From the NCBI GenBank assembly GCA_023376005.1, contig CM042147.1:121475421-121539420 (forward strand): a stretch of DNA of 64,000 nucleotides. Direction: 5' to 3'. Positions 12,212-24,233 of the stretch are shown here, piece by piece (position 1 is the first letter of the stretch; each line of letters begins with the position of its first letter). The notes below the pieces were generated by a model. The model was given only the letters and a program-made list of their open reading frames with translations. It was not told the DNA's origin and did no database searches. The position numbers were made by a program, and so were the translations under genes. This DNA comes from Doryteuthis pealeii (lineage: Eukaryota > Mollusca > Cephalopoda > Myopsida > Loliginidae).

Positions 12212-12382
12212 CCCTTTTCGGGTCATTTAAGGCCGAACAAAGTCATTTTGATATCAAGTTGCTTATAGTACCTTCTATTGCTTAAATGTCCATCCATCTA
12301 AGTATTGAACGGGCTCATAGTTGCTTAACTTTGGTGATCTAGTGGGAACCAGAGCTTTCAACAGGACTTGACTGTAAGCCCA

Positions 12383-12615
12383 GCATGTCTTGTCTTCCTT
12401 GGATGGTTTATGTGATAAGAGGTAGGTGGCCGTACAGTTGCCTTTTTATGGGGGGTGCTGCTTTCAGGATTTATACAAGATCACACGCAGCATCCTGGTA
12501 CAGTTCCTATACAGCCTTTTCTCAAAGCTTTTTGTTAGAGTTCAGGTGGTGCAACTATACAGTAACACTAACATGGTTACAGTTTGGAAGAATTCTCACT
12601 TTAACTTATCAGAGA
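12383..12615 (-). mobile_element. LINE C-terminal remnant
   Basis: A diverged copy of the 8740-9195 motif. The minus strand gives FEKRLYRNCTRMLRVILYKS, then in-frame stops. Confidence 0.6.
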
Positions 12616-12639
12616 GATTAGATTTCTATATGATTGATA

Positions 12640-12950
12640 CTCTATAGCAGTTCATGCCTTTCCTATGCGTATATTGACATTGCATTCTGGGTAATTTTCA
12701 CCTTAAGTTGTCAAAATTCCTAGCATAAAATTGTGCGTGCACATTATCTGAAATGAACTTAATTGTTATTAAGAACACATTTTATGACATTTCTATAGAA
12801 ATCTATAGCAGTCCATGCCTTTCCTATGCGTATATTGACATTGCATTCTGGGTAATTTTCACCTTAAGTTGTCAAAATTCCTAGCATAAAATTGTGTGTG
12901 CACATTATCTGAAATGAACTTAATTGTTATTAAGAACACATTTTATTATA
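12640..12950. repeat. Tandem duplication of about 165 bp
   Basis: The segment CTATAGCAGTTCATGCCTTT ... AACACATTTTAT occurs twice in a row (12641 and 12805) with few differences. Its end also matches the foldback element at 40415-40784 and the half copy at 47084-47289. Confidence 0.85.
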
Positions 12951-13344
12951 TTTTTGTGTTAAAGCATGCAGTTGTATTGTTTTTGAAAAAAGTTTCTAAG
13001 ATTTGTTTATTTCGCACAGAGACTTTCAAAATGGCTACCGGCTTAGTTCAAAGTGAAAGTCAAGGGAGGTTACTCTAATTGCCTTATTTGCTAGGAAAGG
13101 TGAAAATTACTGCATTCTGTTTGTTTCCGCCTTGGACCATGTTGGGCTCTCGTTAGTCAACCTGGTCAGCTGAAGCTCCAACCAGCCATATTGATGCCAG
13201 GCTTAGTGTTGACACCTGATCGCCATAGGGCAACAGGTAACTGAACTCAAACTGGCCAGCCGATCATGCCTCCAAGTAGCTGGATTACAGGAGTGTGCCA
13301 TCACTCCCAGCGCATTGCATTCTGTAGCTGAGATATTACTACCA

Positions 13345-14424
13345 AGGTATGTGGTTAATTATGAACTTTTTAGTAAATTAGGGTGTCTCAGAGAAAACAG
13401 AACCTACACATTTTGTAATAAAACTTTTAATTTTCCCATTAAACAAATAAATTAGGGGTTAAGGTTGGGGTTTAGGGTTAGTTTAATGGGAAAATAAATA
13501 GTTTGGGTTCTGTTTTTTCTGGGTCACCCAAATTATTCATATATAAATAATTTGGTTTGTTTTTTCCAAATTATCTATTTTCCCATTAAACTAACCCTAA
13601 ATCCAACCCTAACTTATTTGTTTAATGGGAAAATTAACAGTTTTATTACAAAATTTCTGGGTTCTGTTTTTTCTGTGATACTGTGGTTGAAGACGAACAT
13701 GGTCAGAATAAATAAATAAATAAATAAGAAAGAGAGTAGGTTAAGGTCCGGCATAAGTAAAAGGGGTGGGTGGCTGACCTTTTTACGAATCCAAAGATTA
13801 GGTTGCAAAGTTTAAAGAGACCTGTATGCCACCATGAAATGGGACCACTTGGTGATAATATCTTAGGCACCTAGGTATTAAAAGCAAAAAGGATTTTTAG
13901 GAGAAATTCTCTTTTGAAAAAAATTAATGATCAACGTATTGAAGACGGATTGTCTGAAAAAAATATTTGAGTACTTTAATTTTAAGGGTTAATGGCGACT
14001 AGAAGTCGGCGATTTATTTAAGTGCTGGTCATTTGTGTGGTCCGGAGAAGATGGTTTGGGGAAGGAGAATTTGACATAAATACAACTAAACTCGAGTCCT
14101 AAGTTAGTTAGAAGCCGGGGATCGAAGGGTTAAGTTCGCCAGTAGGGATAGCAGTAATAGCCAGCTGGATAGACAGCGAAAGCATCACACACACTCTTCT
14201 TCCATCCGCGTCTTGTTTACACACATTTGTAGTTGTTGTTGTTGTTTTGTTTAAATCCTTGTGAGCCTGTTTTTCTGACTCGTGCCTTAAATTCGGCCAG
14301 CACATAATTTACAACGCTTGGGGTCCATACAAGTACATCGGAAGGGCAAAGTGCAGAACAGGTCTTCTCACATTTCTGGGACACCCTAATTTACTAAACA
14401 AAAGTTCATAATTACCGGTATGTG
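13345..14424. repeat. 1.08-kb element with outer inverted repeats
   Basis: Outer arms 13345-13395 and 14376-14422 (TTTACTAA...AGTTCATAATTA) are complementary. Inside are GTGTCTCAGAGAAAACAGAA-type arms, CTAACCCTAA-rich spacers and the LTR-like fragment 13700-14375 homologous to 9540-10235. Confidence 0.65.
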
Positions 14425-15389
14425 AACTAGTTTACTAAGTTCAGGGGCTTACATTAAAGTTTGGAGATGTCTCCATCTTGTTTGTAACACATGAAGTCTA
14501 TTTTCTAAGATTCTTGAGAAAGTGAGATGGTCCATAAGGGTTCCTAGATAATTTTATATGAATTTTAACAAATTTAAATAGGAATCTTTTGGGATGATAC
14601 AAAGAATTTAAGAAAAATGCTGCCATCTTATAGCAGTTGATTTGATTTTAACAGCATGTCAACCTATCTAGAGTTATCTTATGCCTAAAGGTTAGGGAAT
14701 TGTATTCACTGTACATTCTTTAAGTAGAAAGATGTAGTATCAGTTTTACTCCTTGTCAGCTGATCTGTGTTAAAGAATTGTATAATCCTTGTCGGTTCAT
14801 CTGTACATCCAACAAACAATTGATCAACACCTTTAAATAGTAAATCAAATACATGCTTGAACGTTTTGATTGGTCGATTCAGCCAACACGGTTTTAGAAG
14901 AGTTTATAGATTCAGGTTGTGATCTTCAGCTCACCTTATATATAAAAAATCGGTACCATTATGGTATGTGGCCTATAAATTCAAGTTGTGATCTTCTATA
15001 TTCAAAAATGCCTAGAAGGTTAGGGAATTGCATTCACTGTACATTCATACTGACATTTTATATGTAGTTGTTTTAAGAGTTTTTCTTTTTTAATATGAAT
15101 AATTTTTAAACAGTTTTATTTGACCCATAGATGGGACTACCATCTGATCAGAATGGACCTGGGAGTAATAAAAATTTGAGGTTCTTATCAAACTGACAGG
15201 ATCTCTGAAATTGTTTTCCTGTACTGTTGTGGACTAGCCTAGCTTACCTTTTGTAGAGAGTAAATGAGATGACCCAAGACTAATTGTACACTGCTGTTTT
15301 AGAACATTGGGGTGATTACTGAGCTAGCAAAGGCCCCTCAATGTCTGTTCCAGAGTGCTTTGGGTAAGTAAAATTAAATGTTGATTCCA

Positions 15390-15870
15390 GGGGGCTATTC
15401 CCCTAGGCAATACCTGCCCCCTTGATTTAAAGGGTCAAGACTGGGTTTATTGCTCAGTGCCTGAGGCGCCCCCCTCGTGGGGGAATGCCGACGGGATCAA
15501 CGCATTTTTTTGTGCCTACCACCCATGAGCTTTGGCTTGTGGGTGGGCCCACATAAAAATGCCCTTGTGTCACGCTCTCATAAGTGGGACGAGAGGCAAA
15601 TACCTGAGACTATGAAGTTTTTGGAACCATTACACGAACAGTCTACCTCGATGTATTAGCACGATGTTGTGCCTCGTGCAAACTGCATTTGGATGTACTA
15701 GCATATTGAATATTGTATGATCCAATATACAACATGTACACAAACAAGATTGAGGGGGAATGCCGATGGGATCGACGCAATTTTTTCCACCTACCATCCA
15801 TGAGCTTTGGCTTGTGGGTAGGCCCACATAAATATGTCCTCGAGTCACGCCCTCATAAGTGGATGAGATG
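15390..15870. repeat. Repeat with internal duplication
   Basis: GGGGGAATGCCGACGGGATC...CATGAGCTTTGGCTTGTGGG...CCACATAAA at 15478-15580 is repeated at 15755-15860. The start of the block is related to 5768-5890. No protein is recognised. Confidence 0.7.
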
Positions 15871-16135
15871 GGATGATACCTGTACACAAACAAGAAGGGA
15901 TGGAATGAACAGCATCACTGGAGGAAAAAAAAAAAAAGCAACACATTCCATGGCAGAAACGATAAAGAATTCCACACAGGAATAGCGCAAATGGTGGTCG
16001 AACAATACCGAGTCACAGAAAATATTGGCAAGCACAAACAAAAAGGAAATCAGAATCCTGACATTCCTGTATGCTAGAAACATTGGCAGCGACTGATGCT
16101 CAAAGCAAAAATCTGTTTGTTTATATCGATGGTTT

Positions 16136-16413
16136 GGTGTGTGGCATAATGGTTAGAGTCGTGGAAAATGGACTTGTTAACCCGAGTTCAAATCCTGGAC
16201 ATCGCTTTTTGCATTTCATAAAGTGCTAATACCCTTGGGAAAGGTATGAATCCATATATTCTCCTTCCAGCTAGGGGCAAATAGTAGGGCAGACTGGGCT
16301 CTTTAACTAGGGATAGGTAACCAGTCTAGAAGGAAAATTTTGAATTCAAACTGGTTAAACTCCGCTTAAGAAATCGACCTTGTGTTGCATCCTGCTTGTG
16401 CGGAGGGATTGGT
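16136..16413 (+). repeat. Family B tRNA-derived SINE, full length
   Basis: tRNA-like head GTGTGGCATAATGGTTAGAG ... GAGTTCAAATCCTGG (A- and B-box-like), then the body CCTTGGGAAAGGTATGAATC, AAATAGTAGGGCAGACTGGG, AAGAAATCGACCTTGTG and the end GCGGAGGGATTGGTAAA. It is the most intact B copy in the window. Confidence 0.8.
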
Positions 16414-16472
16414 AAAAAAAAAATGTGTGTGTGTGTATATTTGGGCAGCATTCTTTCATTCATACATGTGGA

Positions 16473-16758
16473 ATTAAACAAAAGGTAGGTCTCCTGTTTA
16501 ACGATTTTATTGGTGATCTTTTGAAGCTTTCTGGTCAACTTTTTTTATATTTGAATGGAATTTGTGGATTAGTCCACCAAAGTTCATATCCCAAGTACTT
16601 TCGGCACTTAGAAGTGCCATCATCAGGGGTGATGTGTTCCAGTTTTTTTTTCAAAGTATATGAATGGATGTGGAGACTGGAAGTAGGAGAATTGATAGGA
16701 AAAGTGTTATAGGCATTTTAAATAAAATCGTTAAACAGGAGACCTGCCTTTTGTTTAA

Positions 16759-16759
<1 letters not shown>
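16473..16759. repeat. Inverted-repeat element enclosing a hammerhead-like motif (minus strand)
   Basis: Arms 16473-16511 and 16721-16759 are 39-bp inverted repeats with one mismatch. In the centre, on the minus strand, CTGATGA (16626-16620) is followed by a perfect 7-bp stem GGCACTT/AAGTGCC, then GAAAG (16602-16598), and ACTT (16583-16580) as a possible cleavage site. The element sits between TG and AC/AT microsatellites. Confidence 0.75.

Positions 16760-16775
<16 letters not shown>

Positions 16776-16821
<46 letters not shown>
16776..16821. repeat. (AC)n/(AT)n microsatellite
   Basis: About 13 AC units followed by about 16 AT units, immediately right of the inverted-repeat element. Confidence 0.95.
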
Positions 16822-16824
<3 letters not shown>

Positions 16825-16825
16825 T

Positions 16826-17056
16826 TTGTTTGGTTTCGTTTCTTTTATGGCATATCAACCTCAGTGGGTCATTTAATGCTGACAAAGTTTTGAAATAAAT
16901 TCATTCTTAATGGATACTCAATTTTTTTATAAACACTTTTTCCTATTCAACCCATAAATGGGACCCTAACAGGTACTACCACTCCGGGTCAGAGTGGACC
17001 AAGGAGAATGGTGATGAATGGGTGCTGCACATTCCCCAGACCTGGAACCTCACCAT
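16826..17056 (-). repeat. Family D fragment
   Basis: TTTGGTTTCG...GGCATATCAACCTCAGTGGG through CAGAGTGGACCAAGGAGAAT and CCTCACCATCAG. The 5' half of the element is missing; another D piece lies at 17358-17512. Confidence 0.75.
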
Positions 17057-17698
17057 CAGTTAATATCTAAACACATCTCAGTCAATAAGTCTTGCATTTA
17101 TGCTAATCGGAACACCTTGAACTAGTGGTAATGACTTCAGCACTGAAACCATGTTTGAATTCAAGGTTATTATCTGATGACTTAAGGTAATTAAAAAAAA
17201 AAAAACAGAGCCCAGGGTTACAGTGACTTAATATTGTGGTATGTATAAACAATGTTTGATGAGGACAACAGTCCAAAAACAATCAAAATTATTCAATAAG
17301 TTTTTTTGTCTGAATTTTTGAGATGGGGGCTTGATAATTTGTATTATTTGAGTTTAATGCCATTCCCAGGACATGAAGACCCTCAGACACCGCTTTCTAG
17401 CACCCATATGATAACAAGGGTTGGAGCATGCCATAAAGGCAATAGGGTTGGGGCAATCATATAGGTGCTAGGGCTTGACATGACCAGCTGATTGATTGGA
17501 GGGGGCTGCTCTGTGTTTATATCAAGCTCAGAAACATCAGTAATTTTGCTATGCAAAACACAAATCATTTTCATAAACAAATTCTAGCCACCCCTCAACA
17601 CACCACTGTGACAATTTAAAATTTTTTTTTTAAGGTTCTTGGGTTCATGCTGGCCATCCTTTCTTGCATATACAGCACACCAGGCATTGTCTTTTTGG

Positions 17699-18052
17699 TA
17701 ATTTATGAGGAAGACCATCCCGGTCTCCTGCCTCAAAACTTGCCAGCCGGTGACCGTTAAAATAACGATCCCAGCTACATCGTCGCGCCAGTGTTACTTG
17801 AAAGAAAACAACCAACTTAGGGTGTTAAATGTATTTTTTGTCGTAATTCTTATTTATTAATCGTAATTTGTCGTAACAAATGACAAATTTCTATAAATAA
17901 ACAAGAAATACGACAAAAAAAAAAAACGCCCTAAGTTGATTGTTTTCTTTCAAGTAACACCGCCGCGACGACATAGCTGTGGTCGTTATTTTAACAGTCA
18001 CCGGCTAGCAAGTTTTGTGGCAGGAAACCGGGATGGTCCTCCTCATGAATTA
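17699..18052. repeat. Foldback element, arms about 130 bp
   Basis: 17699-17825 (GAGGAAGACCATCCCGGT...ACTTGAAAGAAAAC) is the reverse complement, with mismatches, of 17935-18052 (GTTTTCTTTCAAGTAACACC...GGGATGGTCCTCCTCATGAA). An inner TCGTAATTCTTATTTATTAA/ATAAATAAACAAGAAATACG hairpin fills the loop. No coding. Confidence 0.85.
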
Positions 18053-18541
18053 CCGTCTTTTTCATCGATAGAGATGGGCAGCCTCATTGAAAGTAGCTGT
18101 CAGTTCATCCTGCCTATCATTTCCATTACAGGGCAACACTTTAATCTAGATTAACTGAAATAATTTGCATATAGATTGGACATCTTTTGAGAATTTGACA
18201 GAAAGAAAGAAGAAAAGAAAAAGTAGACCTGGTATAAACAGATTGTTGTCCTTGCCTTTATTGTTGTATACACAATGTTTTGGATGATGTGCCTTCCGTC
18301 CTTCTTCAAGTGTTTCTTGTCGAACTCTGGAGCTGAACAGTATTTATCCTTATTTAACTAGTCAGGATGTTTTGATTTGATTTTTTTATATTTGGTAGTC
18401 AAGGACATTGGAATTAACAACAGTATGATCAGAGATTTATTAAATCATTAGAGACAGAATCAAGCAAGCAATGTCAAAGGAACAAAATGTGTTGGGTATT
18501 TGGGGACTAAAGTGAGGTTGGGAAGAGAAGAGGACCCTGAT

Positions 18542-18584
18542 GAGCTACAAAATGAAGAAAAAAAAAAAAAAAAAAAAAAAAAAG
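18542..18584. repeat. Poly(A) tract
   Basis: A run of about 26 A that follows sequence starting near 18225 with a CTTGAAGAAGGACGG box on the minus strand. Longer A runs lie at 19030-19066 and 19090-19113. Confidence 0.8.
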
Positions 18585-18601
18585 ATTCTGTAAGCAAAGT
18601 T

Positions 18602-18956
18602 TTACTATGCTTTTTGCATTTGACATTGAGCTAATACACTTGGGAAAAAATAGGTATTTACCCAACCCATTCGCCAAGGGTAGGATGTGGCATGTGGTTG
18701 CAAGTAGAGGGCATCCAGCAAGGATTGAACTAGCTATTCAGTAGCAATGGATCTGTGAGACTAACTTGCTAACCATTACACCATGAAAAGTATGTACCCA
18801 ATGATTCTCTTTTCAGCTATTTGTAAATAGTAGGGCAGCCTGGCTATTTAACCTTGGTGAGGCAACTGGTCTGGGAGAAGGAAAACTTTAAATCTGTTAA
18901 ACCTCACTTAAGAAATTGACCTTGTGTCACATCCTTCACGTGTGGAGGGGTTGGTA
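18602..18956 (+). repeat. Family B SINE, rearranged copy
   Basis: The right part (AAATAGTAGGGCAGCCTGGC, AAGAAATTGACCTTGTGTCA, GTGGAGGGGTTGG) is standard. The left part contains an inverted B piece (ACCCAACCCATTCGCCAAGG and a reversed tRNA head ending ACACCATG). Confidence 0.65.
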
Positions 18957-19030
18957 AATACATATATTAGCAAAGTCCATTTTTCATACAAAACTGAAGA
19001 CATTATCAAAGAGAAAAGGCCAGGTTTGGG

Positions 19031-19071
<41 letters not shown>

Positions 19072-20021
19072 AAGATATTTTTTGAATTGAAAAAAAAAAA
19101 AAAAAAAAAAAAAGACAAAAAGATATTCTTTTAAATTTAAAAAAAAAAAAAAGTCATTTTTTTATTTTTCATATTTATTTCTGAATTTTTTTCCTTTTTA
19201 ATTCAAATAAAATCATTTGGAGATATCTCCTAAGAGAACAAATAATTTTTTTAATGGGAAAAGGACCCGCCCCCCACAACTCTCAAACTGGAATGGGGAA
19301 GGGGTTGGAAGTAAAGGAGACTTACGAAGAATTTTTTTTTAATCTCCTCTTTATATATATATATTTTAACTGCTTCCCTTTTTAAAAGCTCAGTGTCATT
19401 AGAAAGGTCACCAGGTACAGAGAGAACACAGGTACAAAATAGGTATGTGCATGTGTCTGTCATTGGTCAATGAAGACAGTCAGCAGATCCCCCACAAACA
19501 TTGGGAAAAGAGAAAAGAAACAACAGTAACATCAACTACAACAATAGAGAAAAACAGAAGGCTTATTTTTTTTTTTTTACCCACTTTTCTGTATTTTAAG
19601 TACAGGTTAAATTTAGCTTTTTTTTTTTTGTTTTCTTCTAACCCCCACTTCATTCTTCCCTTAAAACAAGGCAATAACAATTGGAAAGAGAGACTAACAA
19701 TTTTTCTAACACAATTTCATTAACTTCTGTTGAACATTTAAAAGGGAAACACTGCACCAGTGCAAATGATTTCAATAACGAACAAAACTTTGAAATAAGA
19801 TTCCATTAAATAATAGTATTAAGGATTTAAAATTAATTTATGTAGAATTGTTCTTTTAATATCTTTCAGAAAAAAAAAGTTAAATTTCTAGAAATAAACA
19901 TTTGCAAATATTCCATTTTTTTTTTGTATCCAGATTTGCAGAGAATTATGACAATAGATGAATTTGCTCCTTTTCAAGTTACAAAAAAAAAAAAAAAAAA
20001 AATCAAACCTTAAAAAAAGAA

Positions 20022-20025
<4 letters not shown>

Positions 20026-20057
<32 letters not shown>
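20026..20057. repeat. (AT)n microsatellite
   Basis: An AT tract within the presumed 3' UTR/flank of HYOU1. Confidence 0.9.
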
Positions 20058-20060
<3 letters not shown>

Positions 20061-20181
20061 GAAATAACTCATTGTAAATTCTAATTTCACTTTGCTTTTA
20101 CTTACATACTTATCACTTTCTTGCTTTGTCCTTGTATGTATGTCTTTGTGACATGTAATAAAATTGTTTAAAATATTTTCC

Positions 20182-20187
20182 TTTATT
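20182..20187 (-). promoter_or_regulatory. Candidate poly(A) signal AATAAA for HYOU1
   Basis: AATAAA on the minus strand, about 2.2 kb downstream of the HYOU1 stop, followed by an A/T-rich stretch. It is one of at least two candidates in the 3' flank. Confidence 0.35.
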
Positions 20188-22421
20188 CCATCATAAAAAA
20201 AAAAAAAAAAAAAAAAAGTTTTATATTTGAAAATACATGAAAATTGTTTTGGACAAGTGATTTTTTTTTATCAGTATTTTTTTATTTTTTAAAATTTTTA
20301 ATTTTTTTAGAAGGTTTGCTATAGAAAATTAAACAAGGTTTAGTTTATCTGTCGTAGCCATCTATGACTCCAACAAATGTGAAGTGGATCAACCAAAAGA
20401 ATGTGTTCCTTGCACACAATCATTTTCATAGCAACCAGCGGACAATGTTTCATCCACCTTCATCTTCTCGCTCTCTCTCAGGTAGGAAGTCACCTTACTA
20501 ACTAGATGTGAATGGTGCAGGAGGGAAAGAGGTGATTAAAAAAAACAAAAACAAAAAAACTAATACCTATCAGCCACACACAGAAATAGGATGGGTTAAA
20601 CAAAATAGATTTTAAGAAATAACACATAGAAACACCCACAAGATAAAGAAAAAAAAGCTGTTAATGCCTTTCTACTTTAAATTAATAACCAAATCATCTC
20701 GGGCAATGTTAATCAATAGTAGTAAATTCACTTGTAAATATTTACAGTTTAAATATCAAATTTTCTAAGTGAACTGATTTGCCCTGGACAAGGAGGTATA
20801 TCAAGAATTTTTTTTTTTTTTTTTAAGTCAACACATAGGCTTTACCCTTTCTAAATTCCACTTCATAATGAATATGTTACTGAAGAACAAATATCTTTAC
20901 CAGATTAACCAGACCAATTAAAAAGAAAGAAAAATAATGATTATTTACTACACATAGTAGACTGCTATACTCGTCTTGGTTGCTATAATCACGTTTTTGC
21001 TGCTGTACCCTCTGAACCAAGATGAGTATAGTATTCTGCAATGTGTAGAGAATAATGAGAATAATAACAGCAGCAGCAGCAGCAACAACTCATCTCAGAA
21101 ACATAGACCAAACAAAAAAGAAAAAAAAAATCTGTTAGGATCTTTTATAGAAGTTATTTCAAATGGAAGGTAGAAAAGAATGAAAATGAAATCTATCAAT
21201 TAATAAACAATCAGACATGTCAAATAGTGATGCAGAAAAAAAGTCAAGATTTAACAGGTTTTTTTTGTTTTGTTTTTTTTTACTCAAAAGATTAAGAAAT
21301 TAATTAGAAAACAAAATTAGATTCACTGTTCTATTTTCAAATTCATTATGCACTACAGCAGAAAGAGATTTTAATGAGCTAACATTATATATCTATATTT
21401 TAAAATCATTATAGATAATAGTTCTAACAAACCACTTTGGTAAAAATGCATGAAGTTTAAAAAGTTTTTTTGCAGTGTTAAGAATTTCAAAATTGTATAA
21501 TTAACTAACTGGTCTGAAGAAAGACATATACTCACACAACCAGTATATTATTTCTCTCAAATCTACAAACAAAACTTTTTACAACTTAAGAAAGAAGTGC
21601 CACGGCATTGTACAAGTAATTATTCAACAAACTTGATTTTCTTTTTTCTTTTTTCTTTTATTTTTAGAGATCCTGAATTAATGGTCTGGTCATGAAACAA
21701 TTAAACAAACTGCAGAATGAGAACCCTGCCAAATTTAATGTTGGAAAATTTCCATTCCAACATATTTTCCACTCCTGTGCTAATTCTAAGAGGCTTTTAA
21801 GATGTGCAAATTAATTGCTACACACGCACACATACACTCATTAATAAAAAGGATCAATTAAAAAAAAAAAAAAAATAGAGATATAGACAGAGGAGGGAGG
21901 GGGGGAGCTCTGTTGACAAATTTCATTGGTCAGTTTGGTTAAGGGACCAAAAAAGCAAAGCAACAAAAAAATAAACTTGTTGAAATCAGTTTTGTTCCCT
22001 GTTAGTGGAATGTTAAGGGAAACAAGATTGAAGAGGGGTAAAAAAAAAAGTGGGGGGGATATGTTAGGTAGAGAAGGGTTAAGCATTCACCAGGCTCTAT
22101 TATTTTACTCAATAGGAAGAGGAGAAGTATGAAGAGGAGAAAACGGATGAGCCATTAATTTTTTTTAATTTTAATTTTTTTTATTTAAATTTTTTCTCTC
22201 TCTCTCTTACTCTGAGCAGGAGACAGCAGCGTCAGATGTGTGTGTGGAGTTTTGCTGACTGCTAATGATGGGGAACATATCATTACAGTGGGTTGGAGCC
22301 ACTGAGGAAAAAAAAAAAAAAAAAGAAAGAAAAAGAAACTTGCTCACTCACATGCACACACACATTATGTCAGGCACACAAACCAACCAAACTTTTAAAG
22401 TGGTACTAAGATTAAGTGATG

Positions 22422-22513
22422 TTACAATTCTCCACTGTTTTTATGTGGGGGTCCGTCTTTTTTTGATTCTTTATTGCTGCTGTCTTTTTCTGTTGGTTTG
22501 GCACTATCTGTGT
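22422..22513 (-). CDS. HYOU1: HYOU1 last coding exon, stop TAA, C-terminus HKNSGEL
   Basis: 92 coding nt entering in phase 1 after a strong acceptor (TTTTTTCCAG). It encodes [20 protein letters not shown], then PPHKNSGEL and TAA at 22422-22424. The position and the KNxxEL shape match human KNDEL, but the terminal tetrapeptide is SGEL. The intron before it is about 5.3 kb and full of repeats. Confidence 0.85.
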
Positions 22514-24187
22514 CTGGAAAAAAGAAAACAGGGAATGAAATAAGTAAAATAAAAAGACAAATAGTCAAAAGCATTGTATTCAATTGTATTTCCTTTGCAC
22601 TAAATCCACTATGGGCTCTAAGGATGTGTTATATATACTAGCAAATATATTCACCCTCCGGGTGCAAGTATTTAGGTTTTAATATAAAAAAAAACATTTA
22701 AAATCAGAAAGGCTAATGAAACTAAATAAGAATGCAGATAAAAAGATTTGGAACAGAGGGAGTATGATTGAAAAATAGAACAACTTTGAAACTATCTCTT
22801 CCATCATTTTCCATTACTCCCATCTTTCATTGGTAAATTTTCCTAATTTAACTATTTAGTTAAAATAGGAAGTAAAGAATAAAATGACCATTATTTCTTC
22901 TTGTTAATGGATTTCTTTTAAGATTTATCCCCAAGATGTTTGCTTATATTCAATAAGATAAAACCAGACAATTAGAAATCAATAATACTAAGCATATATT
23001 TATTAAAATCAAATTTCTAAGATCAATATGCAAATTAGCCTTCCATTCACACTGTAAACTGCTATTTTGTTGTATATATAAATACAATTGCATGTTATTA
23101 GTATGTAGATATGGTCAACAGTATTAATGATGTAAAACAATTTTATTAATAATTGAGGTTTAAATAAAAATAAAAACATAGATAATGTGAGATAAATAAC
23201 AAAAGGAATTGTGACTTGTATAATAATATAGTTTCGGTTACAGACAGACAAACACACAATCTCCATTATAATAAGATATAAACACACACACACAAGGGAG
23301 TGTCAAAAAGTAATGCCATTTTCTTTATAACTAAGACCTACATTGAGACCCTAATGAGGCTCGGAGCAAAAAATCCAACAAGCAAGACCCAACTTGCCAA
23401 TCGACAATGTCCTCCTTCTGCATGACAATGCTCGACCACACACAAGCATCAAGACGAGGGAGAAGATTGCCTCATTCGGGTGGACAACTTTACTGCATCC
23501 TCCATACTTACCAGATTTAGCGCCTTCAGACTATCATCTCTTCAGCCCCATGAAAGAGGGTTTGAGAGGCAAACATTATTCCAGTGATGAGGAAGTGAAA
23601 TCTGTAGTGAAGAAGTGGCTCAAAGGCCAGTCAACAGAATTTTACGGGGCAGGGATACATGCTCTCATTTGAAGGTGGAACATTGTTATTGCATTACTTT
23701 TTGACTAACCCTAGTATATGGTGTCTATCAGCATGATTTTGAGCTCAACCACCTTTTGGTGCCTCTTAAGATGACTAAGCCAGTGAGAGAGTGACATCCC
23801 CTACTATAGATCAAACATTGCCAATCATTTTTCCAACAAGACTGTCTGAGAATACATTTCAATACTAGCTAACAATTTTATATCATCTGTCAATACAAAA
23901 GTTGGGTGGAGGCATGTGGTGTAATGGTTATCATAGGAAATGAACATAACCACCAGAGTTAAAATCCTGGACAAGGCTGTTTGCATTTCACATAGCACTA
24001 ATACTCTTGAGAAAGTTATGAATCCAACTAGTCTTCCTCCATCTATGGGTAAATAGTAAGACAGACTGGGCTCTTTAACCTTGGTTAGGCTACTAGCCTA
24101 TGAGAAGGAAAACCTGTTAAACTCCACTTAAGAAACTGATCATGTGTCAAATCCTACTTGTGTGGAGGGGTTAGTGTATGTATATAT

Positions 24188-24233
<46 letters not shown>

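Larger units (their letters stand above)
19160..22421 (-). other. HYOU1: Probable HYOU1 3' UTR and downstream flank
   Basis: This is AT-rich sequence with A and T runs but without the dispersed families found elsewhere in the window, which is what an expressed 3' UTR would look like. Candidate poly(A) signals on the minus strand occur at about 20182-20187 and again near 19165-19180, so the UTR could be about 2.2 or 3.2 kb. There is no coding content on either strand. The true end needs transcript data. Confidence 0.5.

Noticed and set aside
13400..13640. Interstitial telomere
   Set aside because: CTAACCCTAA words are few, irregular and always inside inverted-repeat elements, so not a telomeric array.
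23394..23672. Intact transposase gene
   Set aside because: Only the C-terminal part with the second and third catalytic Asp remains between intact terminal repeats.
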